Under the pieces are notes generated by a model. The model ran no database searches and was not told where the DNA came from. It saw only the letters and a program-made list of their open reading frames with translations. From CAZOEL01 sp964578835 (GTDB lineage: Bacteria; Desulfobacterota; Syntrophobacteria; Syntrophobacterales; Syntrophobacteraceae), in assembly GCA_964578835.1 (NCBI GenBank), contig CAZOEL010000028.1, positions 6,724 to 70,723 on the forward strand: a stretch of DNA of 64,000 nucleotides, written 5' to 3'. Positions within the stretch are counted from its first letter, which is position 1. Every line of letters begins with the position of its first letter. The translations under genes were made by a program, and so were the position numbers. Positions 21,257 through 30,300 of this stretch are shown one piece after another.

Positions 21257-22312
21257 TCAGGCGCGCTCGTTCAGCACCACTCGATTGCGTCCCTGCCTTT
21301 TCGCCCTGTAAAGTCCCTCGTCAGCCAGGGTAATGAGCGGGACCGGCGAGATCTCGTCGGACGGGATCATGCTGGACACCCCGCAGCTGAGCGTAAGACA
21401 GCCGCCCTCGAAGTTGTGTGAATGAGAGATTTGCAGTTTTTGCACTTCCAACCTGATGGCTTCGGCTACATGAACCGCCCCTCCAGCCGAAGTGTTCGAA
21501 AGGACCACGGCGAATTCCTCTCCCCCGTAACGAGCCGCCAGGTCGGTGGGGCGATTTGCGCTTTCTCTGAGGACCTGGGCGATCGTTTGAAGACAAGCGT
21601 CTCCGGCTTGATGCCCGAAGGAGTCGTTGTAGAGCTTGAAGTGGTCTATATCACAGAGAATCAAGGAAATGGGCGCCTCCTCTCTTTTCATGCGCCTCCA
21701 TTCCTGGCTTATGAATTCATCGAACCTGCGGCGGTTGGCCAAATGCGTCAGTCCGTCCTGGGTGGCAAGACGCTGCAATTCCTGATTTCTTTCTTTGAGC
21801 GCATCTTCGGCGAGCTTGCGCTTCGTGATATCGCTGAGGATGCCGACCGAGCCGACCAGCTTGCCTTGTTCATCCTTCCACGGAAAAGAGTGGTCGCCTA
21901 CCCATTTGAGGTCTCCGCTTTTTGTCCGTATCAGGTAATCCGCCATAAACTCTCCGATATTGCCTTCAAGCCTGTTCCTGGATATCACCTCCGGGGAAAG
22001 GTTCTCCTCGCCCGGGCTTTCAATGCCCATTACCAGGTTGGAAAACCCGAGGGTTTTGATTTCAATCGGCGAGTAGCCCGTCAGCTTGCATATGGAAGGG
22101 CTTAGATAATCGTATGTCATGGAATTGTATCGGAGGCGGTAGAGGACGTCTCCGGTTGTCTCCGCCATGAACCGGAACCTCTCTTCGCTTTCCCTCAGCG
22201 CTTCTTCCACTCTTTTACGATCCCTTTCCAACGCCTCCAGGCAGGCCACTCTTTTGCGCAGCTCCGCCAAATCCCGGATGAGACGCTCTTTTGTTTTGTC
22301 CTCATCTTTCAT
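21257..22312 (-). CDS. PAS-GGDEF diguanylate cyclase
   Basis: The 351-residue protein has a short coiled coil, a PAS domain from about residue 45 to 165 with a PAC tail (WVGDHSFPWKDEQGKLVGSV), and a GGDEF domain with the catalytic RYGGEEFAVVL. RPTD five residues before it matches the RxxD product-inhibition site, so c-di-GMP feedback is likely. No transmembrane segment is visible, so it should be cytoplasmic. It stands alone on the minus strand, convergent with the redox cassette. Confidence 0.9.
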   Translation of the reverse strand: MKDEDKTKERLIRDLAELRKRVACLEALERDRKRVEEALRESEERFRFMAETTGDVLYRLRYNSMTYDYLSPSICKLTGYSPIEIKTLGFSNLVMGIESPGEENLSPEVISRNRLEGNIGEFMADYLIRTKSGDLKWVGDHSFPWKDEQGKLVGSVGILSDITKRKLAEDALKERNQELQRLATQDGLTHLANRRRFDEFISQEWRRMKREEAPISLILCDIDHFKLYNDSFGHQAGDACLQTIAQVLRESANRPTDLAARYGGEEFAVVLSNTSAGGAVHVAEAIRLEVQKLQISHSHNFEGGCLTLSCGVSSMIPSDEISPVPLITLADEGLYRAKRQGRNRVVLNERA

Positions 22313-22477
22313 TGTGTAAACCTTTGGAATGAAAGCTGTCGATTCGCGCGATTTCAGTAGAAAAGCGGATATTAACAGAGCGCCGGCCTACATGCAAAAT
22401 GTTCAAGACGGACCCCATAATTTCTATTTCCTTTATACTCTCTATTTTCTTTCATTCTTTACTGTGCGTTTACGCTC

Positions 22478-22507
22478 TTTACATATATACTAGCAATGCG
22501 ATATTAA
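22478..22507 (+). promoter_or_regulatory. candidate sigma-70 promoter for fur-family gene
   Basis: TTTACA (22478-22483) and TATTAA (22502-22507) are separated by 18 bases and lie 65 bases before the regulator's ATG. Matches to the -35 and -10 consensus are five and four of six. The surrounding DNA is AT-rich. Confidence 0.35.
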
Positions 22508-22571
22508 AGAGAAATGGGAATTCAATCTTCGTAGGGGCCTATTCTAAAATTTTGCAGGAGGGGATGAGGGT

Positions 22572-23018
22572 ATGGAAGAAATGGAAATAGCCGAGAAGGA
22601 CTATATCGGCACTTTGAGGGAGCACGGATTGCAGGTAACTTATCAGCGCCTCGCTATTTATCAAGCGCTGTGCGCTACAAAGGAACATCTTAGCGCCGAG
22701 GAGATCCATCAACAGGTGAAGAAGCGCTTCCCTATGATCTCTCTTGGCACTGTGTATAAATCGTTGGAACGACTGCACGCCGCCGGCGTCATTCAAAAAC
22801 CGATGCCGACGGCCGAAGTGGTTAAATATGAATCGAATCTCTCGAACCACCATCATCTGGTTTGTCTCAAATGCAACGCCATCTTCGATGTGAGCGATCC
22901 GGCGCTGACCGCGGATATATGTCTCAATGACTGCAAGGACTTTCGTCCCGTGCGTCACCAGGTTATCATTGAAGGCTATTGCAGCAGTTGTGCTAAAAAG
23001 ATGAATGATAAGGACTGA
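22572..23018 (+). CDS. Fur-family regulator, PerR-like
   Basis: The 148-residue protein has the winged-helix domain (GLQVTYQRLAIYQAL; MISLGTVYKSLERLHAAG) and the dimerisation domain with HHHLVCLKC and YCSSC. Cysteines 98, 101, 137 and 140 form the structural zinc site found in PerR and many Fur proteins. Such regulators sense iron or peroxide. AGGAGG lies upstream. It is 95 bases before a histidine kinase and transcribed alone or with it. Target and metal cannot be told from sequence; PerR is favoured by resemblance. Confidence 0.88.
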   Translation: MEEMEIAEKDYIGTLREHGLQVTYQRLAIYQALCATKEHLSAEEIHQQVKKRFPMISLGTVYKSLERLHAAGVIQKPMPTAEVVKYESNLSNHHHLVCLKCNAIFDVSDPALTADICLNDCKDFRPVRHQVIIEGYCSSCAKKMNDKD

Positions 23019-23113
23019 TTATCCTGTGAGGCATGTGGGCTGTGGATCCGTTATGGGAGACCCCATGCCTCCAATAAGAATCCGCAAGGTTTTCTATTCT
23101 CCGGAGGCTTCAA

Positions 23114-24409
23114 ATGAAAGTGCGCGGCGCGCCCAAGGATGCGATAAAAGTCCTTCTCGTGGAGGATGACCGGGATGATTGTGCGCTGGTCGAAGATCTT
23201 CTTTCGGAGGTTTCATCCACAGCATACGAATTGACGTGTCTTTGCGAGTACACAGACGCTTTGGAAGCCCTGATGAGCGGCTCTTACGCCGCCTGTTTGC
23301 TCGATTACAGGCTTGGCGGGTACGACGGCCTGAGTCTGCTGCGCGAGGCGACCGAGCGGGGCTGCGAAGTCCCTGTCATCTTCCTGACCGGCCAGGGGGA
23401 TCACAGTGTGGATGTGGAGGCGATGGAATTCGGAGCAATCGACTATCTTGCGAAGAATCAAATAAGCGCCGACGTTCTGGACCGTTCTATTCGCTATTCC
23501 ATTAAGCAAAGGCAAACCGAGCGCTCTTTGCGGGAAGCTCGAGATTTGCTGGGAATGCTCGTTGAGGAGCGAACGGCGGAGCTGGCGCAGACCAACGAGC
23601 AATTGAAGCTGGAGATAGAGGAGCGAAAGAATATAGAATCGAGTTTAAGGGAATCGGAGGAGCGCCTTCGATTCCTTTCTTCCGGGCTTCTGCGGATTCA
23701 GGAGGATGAGAGGTGCAGTCTCGCCCGTGAGTTGCACGACAGCATCGGGCAGTCGATGATCGCGATTAAATTTCGCCTCGAGCACTTGCTCCATGAAACT
23801 GTATCCAGAAATTTGCAGGAGCTTGTGACGGAATTTGGAAACCTCATCGAGCTTATCCAACTCGGCATTGATGAGACCCGGCGGATCTGCTCGGGCCTGC
23901 GTCCTTCCATAATTGACAACCTGGGCGTGCTGGCGAGCATCAGATGGCTCTGCGAGCAGTTTGAGACGACTCATCCGGACGTTCGGATCCAGAGGGAGCT
24001 TCAGGTCAGGGAGGAAAATGTTCCAGACCCCCTGAAGATCGTCATATTCAGGATACTTCAGGAGGCTCTGAACAATATCGCCAAGCACAGTCGCGCTCAA
24101 TCCGTTTATGTGGTTTTCAGAGAGTTGCTGGACAACTCGATGGAGCTGATCATAGAAGACGACGGAGTGGGCTTCGAAGCGAGCGCGGGATCTGCCGGCA
24201 ATGTTCCGGGCAAGGGGTTCGGGCTTCTCAGCATGAGAGAGCGGGCTACTCTGTCGGGTGGCGCCTTTTCAATCGAATCCAGACCGGGTTTGGGGACTAC
24301 CGTTCGAGCTTCCTGGCCGGGCAAGCAATTGCATGAAGATTCGCGCCGACGGGGAGCCGACCTTTTCAATGAAAAAAAAGAAACAGTCGAATACTTCAAG
24401 GGCATGTGA
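23114..24409 (+). CDS. receiver-domain histidine kinase (HisKA_3, NarX-like core)
   Basis: The 431-residue protein begins with a receiver domain (KVLLVEDDRDD; phospho-acceptor Asp64 in CLLDYRLGG). A coiled coil at about residues 140-185 follows, then a HisKA_3 dimerisation domain with His208 in ARELHDSIGQS and a C-terminal HATPase (LQEALNNIAKHSRA; GFGLLSMRERA). This kinase core normally pairs with NarL-type regulators, and none is nearby. No membrane segment is visible. GGAGG precedes the ATG. Three bases separate it from the acyltransferase gene, so the two are cotranscribed. Confidence 0.88.
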   Translation: MKVRGAPKDAIKVLLVEDDRDDCALVEDLLSEVSSTAYELTCLCEYTDALEALMSGSYAACLLDYRLGGYDGLSLLREATERGCEVPVIFLTGQGDHSVDVEAMEFGAIDYLAKNQISADVLDRSIRYSIKQRQTERSLREARDLLGMLVEERTAELAQTNEQLKLEIEERKNIESSLRESEERLRFLSSGLLRIQEDERCSLARELHDSIGQSMIAIKFRLEHLLHETVSRNLQELVTEFGNLIELIQLGIDETRRICSGLRPSIIDNLGVLASIRWLCEQFETTHPDVRIQRELQVREENVPDPLKIVIFRILQEALNNIAKHSRAQSVYVVFRELLDNSMELIIEDDGVGFEASAGSAGNVPGKGFGLLSMRERATLSGGAFSIESRPGLGTTVRASWPGKQLHEDSRRRGADLFNEKKETVEYFKGM

Positions 24410-24412
24410 GGC

Positions 24413-25303
24413 ATGTTAGAATCATGGGTTGGGCCGGTGCGCGGCGTCATGTCGTTTGTCGTTCTCTTACTGAATACCGTTTTCTGGTGCTCTTTGCTAT
24501 TCATGATAGCGCTGCTCAAGCTGCTCATTCCCATCGACGGATGGCGCATTGCCTGTCTGAGACTTTCCAATGAAATCGTTCAATTGTGGGTTGGGGTCAA
24601 TAATTTCGGACTGAAGCTGACGAAAGACATCGATTGGGATGTCGAAGGCCTCGACGGCTTGAGCGCGGACAGGTGGTATCTATTGATCGCCAACCACCAG
24701 TCTATGATCGATATCGCGGTCTTGCAGAGTATCTTCCACAGAAGGACTCCGCTGCTGAAATTCTTCCTCAAGCAGGAGCTTTTCTGGGTGCCGATTCTTG
24801 GATTGGCATGGTGGGCCTTGGATTTTCCTTTCATGAAAAGGAGCTCGTCAGCCAGGCAGGATCTGGAGACTGCGCGCAAAGCATGTGAAAAATTCAAACT
24901 GGCGCCCGTTACCGTTATGAATTTTGTAGAAGGAACGAGGTTTACCGCTGCGAAAAAAGAAGATCAGAAATCGCCCTTCACTCATCTTCTCAAGCCCAAG
25001 GTCGGCGGCATTTCCGTTGTGCTTGGCGCCATGGGCGAGCAGCTTGATTCGATACTCGATGTGACGATTGCCTACCCGCAAGGACCGCAGGGGATGTGGA
25101 GCTTCCTTTGCTGTAAATCCACGCAAATCAAGGTTCGGGTAAAACAGATTCCGGTTACGAGCGAGCTTGTGGGAGATTTCCTTGCGGACCGGGACTATCG
25201 CAGGCGATTCCTCCTTTGGCTGAGCTCCCTCTGGGAAGAAAAAGATAAATTGATCGATACTCTTCTTCATTCGTCGGATGATAAGGCAGCTTACAACAAA
25301 TAA
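24413..25303 (+). CDS. 1-acyl-glycerol-phosphate acyltransferase family protein (YihG/PlsC-like)
   Basis: The 296-residue protein has a hydrophobic N-terminal segment (residues 12-40) and the acyltransferase motif I ANHQSMIDI (HX4D) at about residue 96. The FVEGTRF motif III and the LLKPKVGG region complete the LPLAT pattern of the YihG subgroup. It should acylate a lysophospholipid at the inner membrane. It follows the kinase gene with a three-base gap. The final codons GCA GCT TAC AAC AAA TAA lie inside the terminal repeat of the mobile-like element at 25285-25450, so its stop is provided by the element. Confidence 0.85.
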   Translation: MLESWVGPVRGVMSFVVLLLNTVFWCSLLFMIALLKLLIPIDGWRIACLRLSNEIVQLWVGVNNFGLKLTKDIDWDVEGLDGLSADRWYLLIANHQSMIDIAVLQSIFHRRTPLLKFFLKQELFWVPILGLAWWALDFPFMKRSSSARQDLETARKACEKFKLAPVTVMNFVEGTRFTAAKKEDQKSPFTHLLKPKVGGISVVLGAMGEQLDSILDVTIAYPQGPQGMWSFLCCKSTQIKVRVKQIPVTSELVGDFLADRDYRRRFLLWLSSLWEEKDKLIDTLLHSSDDKAAYNK

Positions 25304-25450
25304 CCTACCAAAATTGGTTCAGACACGCCTACCGTCATTCCGGCAATCTTCAAGCCGGAATCCAGGTTTTTCGCGGGGCTGGATTCCGGCCAAAACCATG
25401 CCGGAATGACAGAACCCCTCTTCCTGGCAGGTTATTTGTTGTGAGCTGCC
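25285..25450. mobile_element. MITE-like element, family A, copy 1 (166 bp)
   Basis: The ends are inverted repeats of 22 bases, GGCAGCTTACAACAAATAAC plus CT at the left and the complement at 25429-25450, differing at one base. The inside carries a REP-like pair built on GTCATTCCGGC and GCCGGAATGAC with GGATTCCGGCC. There is no coding capacity. A related copy with the same ends lies at 53598-54028. The left end overlaps the last codons of the acyltransferase gene. Confidence 0.75.
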
Positions 25451-25463
25451 TAAGCCGGATGCG

Positions 25464-25919
25464 TTAATGCGATGAATGCAAAGAGCGGGCTTTCCGGGGC
25501 TCCGCTGTCCCGCGCTGTTGATTCTTTTTGTATGAGCCGACGAAAAATAAGACTTTGGCTTTCAGAATATGGGGGTCGATCGGCTTCAATATGTAATCCA
25601 CGGCGCCCAGCTTGTAGCCTTGCGCGATTTCCCTTTCCTCTTTGCTCACGGCGGTGAGAAAAATGACGGGGATATAGCGCGATTTTTCCCGCTGCTTGAT
25701 TGCCTCGGCTATCTCAAATCCATCCATGACGGGCATTTGCACATCGAGCAAAATCAGAGCGAAATCCATTGATAGGATGAATCTCAGCGCCTCCCTCCCC
25801 GTGAGGGCTTTCACGATATTGTAGTCGGGATTCGCCAGGACCGCCTCCAAGGCAAGTAAATTTTCCGGCCTGTCATCCACTATCAGAATATTTGGTTTAT
25901 TCGCGATATTCATCTTCAT
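25464..25919 (-). CDS. single-domain response regulator (CheY-like)
   Basis: The 151-residue protein is one receiver domain with the acidic pocket VDDRPENLL, phospho-acceptor Asp59 (ILLDVQMPVMDG), a Thr/Ser switch (FLTAVSKEE) and the conserved Lys in YILKPIDP. A basic tail of about 20 residues has no DNA-binding domain. It resembles receiver proteins that accompany large hybrid kinases. The ATG at 25919 is one of three closely spaced start options. The nearest kinase on this strand is at 27369-31811. Confidence 0.87.
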   Translation of the reverse strand: MKMNIANKPNILIVDDRPENLLALEAVLANPDYNIVKALTGREALRFILSMDFALILLDVQMPVMDGFEIAEAIKQREKSRYIPVIFLTAVSKEEREIAQGYKLGAVDYILKPIDPHILKAKVLFFVGSYKKNQQRGTAEPRKARSLHSSH

Positions 25920-25991
25920 CACCTCGTCTGAGCGCTCGTTGACAGGCCCGTTGGTTCGCTGACCACTTCGAATATTCAGGTTGCAGTCTTT

Positions 25992-26095
25992 CCCTCTCCC
26001 TGAGGGTGAGGGGAAATTCTCTTTCTAAAGACTACTTCCCTCAATTTCTAAAGAATACTTCCCTCACCCCGACCCTCTCCCTGAGGGAGAGGGGG
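25992..26095. repeat. two copies of a CCCTCTCCCTGAGGG palindrome
   Basis: CCCTCTCCCTGAGGG occurs at 25992-26013 and again at 26073-26095, in each case continuing into a G-rich half that can pair with it. A third copy is at 35629-35650. This is a dispersed intergenic palindrome with no gene around it. Confidence 0.55.
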
Positions 26096-26127
26096 CCCGC
26101 TCCTTGAGGAAAAGTGTCAAGGGGAGA

Positions 26128-26180
26128 GAAGCTGGAGCTTCTCGATCCATTGCGTTCCCAAGCTCCAGCTTGGGTACGAG
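26128..26180. repeat. dispersed AAGCTGGAGCTT / TTCCCAAGCT repeat, interrupted copy
   Basis: The sequence from GAAGCTGGAGCTTC through GCGTTCCCAAGCT to GGGTACGAG matches 63567-63619. Here it is broken at GGGTACGAG by the element at 26181-26404, and GGGAACGAG resumes at 26405. It provides a filled site to compare with the uninterrupted copy. Confidence 0.6.
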
Positions 26181-26404
26181 CTACTCTATGCACACATCTT
26201 TGCCGATGTAGCAGGGCAGCTGATTTAGGGGGTGGCCCGGGCAACTGGTTGCCCGGGTGCGAAGCATAAGAGGCTCAAGCAGGACACTGCCCAGTTGCCT
26301 TATTCCTCTTGCCCTTCGGGCGCGGGCAACCCGTTGCCCGCGCTGCCCCGGATCCGTAAGATCCCGCACCACTCTATATCTCACGAGATGTGTGCATAGA
26401 GTAG
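26181..26404. mobile_element. MITE-like element, family B (224 bp)
   Basis: Perfect 19-base inverted ends, CTACTCTATGCACACATCT (26181-26199) and its complement (26386-26404), enclose GC-rich palindromic DNA (CCCGGGCAAC with GTTGCCCGGG and similar pieces). Nine-base flanks GGGTACGAG (26172-26180) and GGGAACGAG (26405-26413) agree at eight positions and look like a target-site duplication. There is no coding capacity. The gap between the response regulator and cheR is otherwise repeat DNA. Confidence 0.7.
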
Positions 26405-26467
26405 GGGAACGAGGGGGGATGGCGCATATCCGGTATCCAGCTTCCTTCGTCTAGCATCCGGCATTCG

Positions 26468-27349
26468 TCAGCGGATCTTTCGGAAAAGCTTGTGCTCGCG
26501 GTCTATTTCTTCAAAAAAGCGCGGGTATGCGGTCAAGTCCGGGATTTCCTTGTCGCCCAATCCCAGAATTCCATGCGGCGCAAGGCTTTGGCGAAACAGC
26601 TCGATCGTCCTGGATTGCAGTCTTCTATTGAAGTAGATGAGCACATTGCGGCATAAGATGACGTCGAGCTCATGGAAAGAAGGCTCGGACGCCAGATCGT
26701 GCCTTGCGAAGACGACGTTTCGAACAAGCTCCGCCGCAAACCGCGCTTCTCCGTAGCCGGCTGTATAGTAATCTGAAAAAGAAGCCGTTCCCCCTGACTG
26801 AATGTAGTTTCGAGTGTATTCCTTCATTCCATGCAGGGAGTAAATGCCATCTCTCGCTCTTTCGAGAAACTCTCGATTCATATCGGTGGCGTAGATCCGC
26901 GCTCTTTCGTAAAGCCCTTCTTCATGAAGGAGGATGGCCATGGAATAAACCTCTTCACCCGTTGAGCAGCCGGCGTGCCATAGCCGAAAGAAGCCCAGGT
27001 TGCGGAGCTCTGGGACCACTCTCCTTCGGAACGCGAGAAAAAAACCGGGATCTCGGAACATGGCCGTCGTCCCTATCGATAGAGATGAGACAAGCTTGTC
27101 CAGAGAGGTGGAATCGCGCAACATTTTTTCTTTGAGAGCGGGGACGCTGTCTAGCTCCTCTGCTTCCATTCGTTCTCTGATGCGCCTCCTCAGGATATCG
27201 TATGAATAATCGCGAAGCTCGAAACCGTAGCGGCTGAAAACTGCGTGAAGAAGCGAGGCGATCTGCGATTGCTCCTCGAGGACGGACGTCGGCGGAGCAT
27301 CGTTGGCTTCTTCCGGAATGGCTTTGCGATTCTTGAGCGCTATCATCAT
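26468..27349 (-). CDS. cheR: CheR-family protein-glutamate methyltransferase
   Basis: CheR methylates glutamates on chemoreceptors using S-adenosylmethionine. The 293-residue protein has the N-terminal helical domain (YDILRRRIRERM), the SAM motif LWHAGCSTGEEVYSMAILL, and the CheR signature DVILCRNVLIYFNRR. No CheB, CheA, CheW or receptor gene is visible. It lies 19 bases downstream of the giant hybrid kinase and so is likely cotranscribed with it. In other bacteria CheR/CheB pairs occur beside hybrid kinases; the substrate here is unknown. Confidence 0.92.
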   Translation of the reverse strand: MMIALKNRKAIPEEANDAPPTSVLEEQSQIASLLHAVFSRYGFELRDYSYDILRRRIRERMEAEELDSVPALKEKMLRDSTSLDKLVSSLSIGTTAMFRDPGFFLAFRRRVVPELRNLGFFRLWHAGCSTGEEVYSMAILLHEEGLYERARIYATDMNREFLERARDGIYSLHGMKEYTRNYIQSGGTASFSDYYTAGYGEARFAAELVRNVVFARHDLASEPSFHELDVILCRNVLIYFNRRLQSRTIELFRQSLAPHGILGLGDKEIPDLTAYPRFFEEIDREHKLFRKIR

Positions 27350-27368
27350 TGATCCCTGCTGCCTTATT

Positions 27369-30300
27369 CTATTTGTAGAGCCAAACCTGCAGGAGCGACA
27401 GCAGCTTTCCCGTATCCACGGGTTTGCTGATGTAGTCGGAAGCTCCCGCCTCCAGGCATTTTTCCCGGTCTCCCTTCATGGCTTTGGCCGTGAGAGCGAC
27501 GATCGGCAAATCCTTTCGGCTGTCGTCCAGGCGAATCAGCCGCGTCGTTTCGTAGCCGTCCATTCCCGGCATCATGATGTCCATGAGTATCAGGTCGATG
27601 TCGGGATTGTCGTTTAGAGCCGAAATGCCGTCCATCCCGTTTTCTGCGAAAAGCACTTGGATTCCGCGGCTTTCGAGGACGCTGGTCAAGGCGAAGATAT
27701 TGCGCACATCGTCGTCGATGATGAGTATCTTCTTTCCGATGAGGCTCGAGGCCGGCTCGTGGAGCTGCCTGATCAAGCGCTGCTTCTCCGCGGGGAGCCT
27801 GCTTTCCACTCGGTGAAGGAACAAAGCCGTCTCATCCAGGAGTCTCGCCTGTGAGTCCGAGCCCTTCACAATGATTTTGTCGGAATACTTTCTGAGCTGT
27901 TCGTGCTCCTCTTCGCTCAGCTCCCGCAACGTGTAGACGATGACGGGAAGATCCTCGCAATGGAGCTCGGAAAAGATCTTCTCCAATAGATCGATTCCGT
28001 TCATGTCCGGCAGCATCAGATCGAGTATCGCACAGTCGAAGCTGCAGCTCTTGAGGGCTTCGAGAGCTTGGGCGCCGTTGCTCACGGATGTGACCTCCAC
28101 ATCGCCATCGCCAATGAGCTTTGCGATTTCGTCCCGTTCCAGCCCGTCTTGCTGCGCTACAAGGAGCCTCCGCATTTTGCGCTGCAGGGAATTTTCTATC
28201 TGAGTGAAAATTCTTTCGATGGTCTGTTTGTCAACGGGCTTGGTCAGGTAGCTGACGGCTCCCGTAGAGAGCCCTTTTCTGCGCTCCTCCAGCGCAGAAA
28301 TGATGTGAACCGGGATGTGGCGCAATTCGGCATGGCTCTTCAATCGCTCCAGAATGGTCCAGCCGTCCATGACCGGGAGCTTGAGGTCGAGCACGATGGC
28401 GTCGGGCTTGACTTCATTGGCCAGGGCAAGGCCCGTGTCGCCCCGATGCGCCACGATCGCTTTGAAATCGCGCTCATGCGCTATATCTTTGAGAATGCCG
28501 GCAAAACTCTCATCATCTTCGATAATGAGCACGACTCGGTCATTTGGCTCGATCTCGTAGCGGTCGTCCATCGCATCATAGTCCTGCAGGATACCCGGCA
28601 TGGCGGCTGCGACGGCTGAAGATTTCCGCGCTTCCACGGAATCCGGATCTGTCCGGTCTTCCGGATGCAAAAGCGTCGAGCGGTCGAGCGTCTGAGAATG
28701 CACGGGGAGGTAGAGAGTGAATATGCTTCCGATTCCTTCTTCGCTTTCGAGGTGAATCTCTCCGCCCAGGAGGCGGGCGATTTCTCTACTGATGGTCAAA
28801 CCGAGTCCCGTGCCTCCATACTTGCGGCTTGTCGTCGCATCCACCTGCTGGAAGGCTTCCCAGATGATCTTCTGCTTTTCCTTTTTGATCCCGATGCCGG
28901 TATCCCGTACGGAAAAAGCTATCGCGCGGCCGGCCTGCCGGAGAGCCTCGCTCTCGAACTGCGCGTCCGGTTTTGGATACCCAATTTCCAGAATTACGCT
29001 TCCGGATTCCGTGAATTTGAAGGCGTTGGAAAGAAGATTCCTCAGAATCTGCTCCAGGCGCTGCTGGTCCGTTCTTATGACTGGAGGCAAGTTTTCCGCA
29101 ATGACAATGCGGTAATCGAGCCCTCTCTGCTCCGCCGGCTGACGGAAGGAGCGCTCTGCAAACGCGCGCAGCTCATCGGGCGAGAAGCTCGATACCTGGA
29201 ATTCCATCCTGCCCGCCTCGATCTTCGAGAGATCGAGAATCTCGTTTATGAGCGAGAGCAGATCCTGTCCGCTCGAATGGACCGTGCTCAAGTATTCGAC
29301 CTGTTTGGCCGTGAGATTGCCTTCCTTATTTTCGGCCAGGAGCCCGGCAAGAAGGAGTAGGCTGTTGAGCGGAGTTCTCAATTCGTGCGACATATTGGCG
29401 AGAAACTCCGATTTGTATTTGGAGGTGACGGCAAGCTGTTCGGCTTTTTCTTCGAGCGAGGCCTGCGTGAGCTCGAGCTCCCGGTTTTTGATCTCCACCA
29501 TTCGTTTCTGTTCTTGAAGCTTTGCCGCCTTATCCTCGAGCTCGTCGTTGGCGTTGCGAAGCTCCTCCCTCTGGGCTTTGAGCAGCTCCTGGGACTTCTT
29601 GAGCGCCTGCGCCTGTTCCTCGAGCTCTTCATTGGATCTTTTGAGATCCTCCTGCCGGGTCTGCAGCTCTTCGGCAAGCTCCTGCGACTGCTTCAGGAGC
29701 TCCTCGGTGCGCATGCTCGACTGGATCATGTTCAAAACGACGCCGAGGCTTTCCATGAGCTGTTCGAGGAAGACGAGATGTATTTCGCTAAACCGGCTGA
29801 ACGAGGCGATTTCGACCACCGCGAGCGCCTGGCCTTCGAAGAGCACGGGCAGAACGATGATATTCCTCGGCGCAGACTCGCCGAGTCCCGAAGTGATCCG
29901 GATGTAGTTGTCCGGAACCTCGGTAAGCAGGATCGGCTTCTTCTCGAGAGCGCACTGCCCCACGAGCCCTTCCCCGATGCTCCAGCGGTTGGAGACGTTC
30001 TTACGTTCGATATAGGCGTAGCTGCTGAGCAGCTTCAGGATGGGATCGCGATTGCCTTTTTCCGTGTCCACGACATAAAAAACGCTTTGCAGACCGTTCA
30101 CCAGCGGGGTGAGCTCCGACATGACGAGCCGGGAAACCGTCTGGAGGTCTCTTTCTCCCTGCAGCATGCGGGTGAAGCGGGCGAGATTGGTCTTGAGCCA
30201 GTCTTGCTCTTCATTGCGCCGGGTGGTCTCCCTCAGGGTGATGATCATCTGGTTGACGTTGTCCTTGAGATCGGCCACTTCGCCGAAGGCCTCGACCGTG

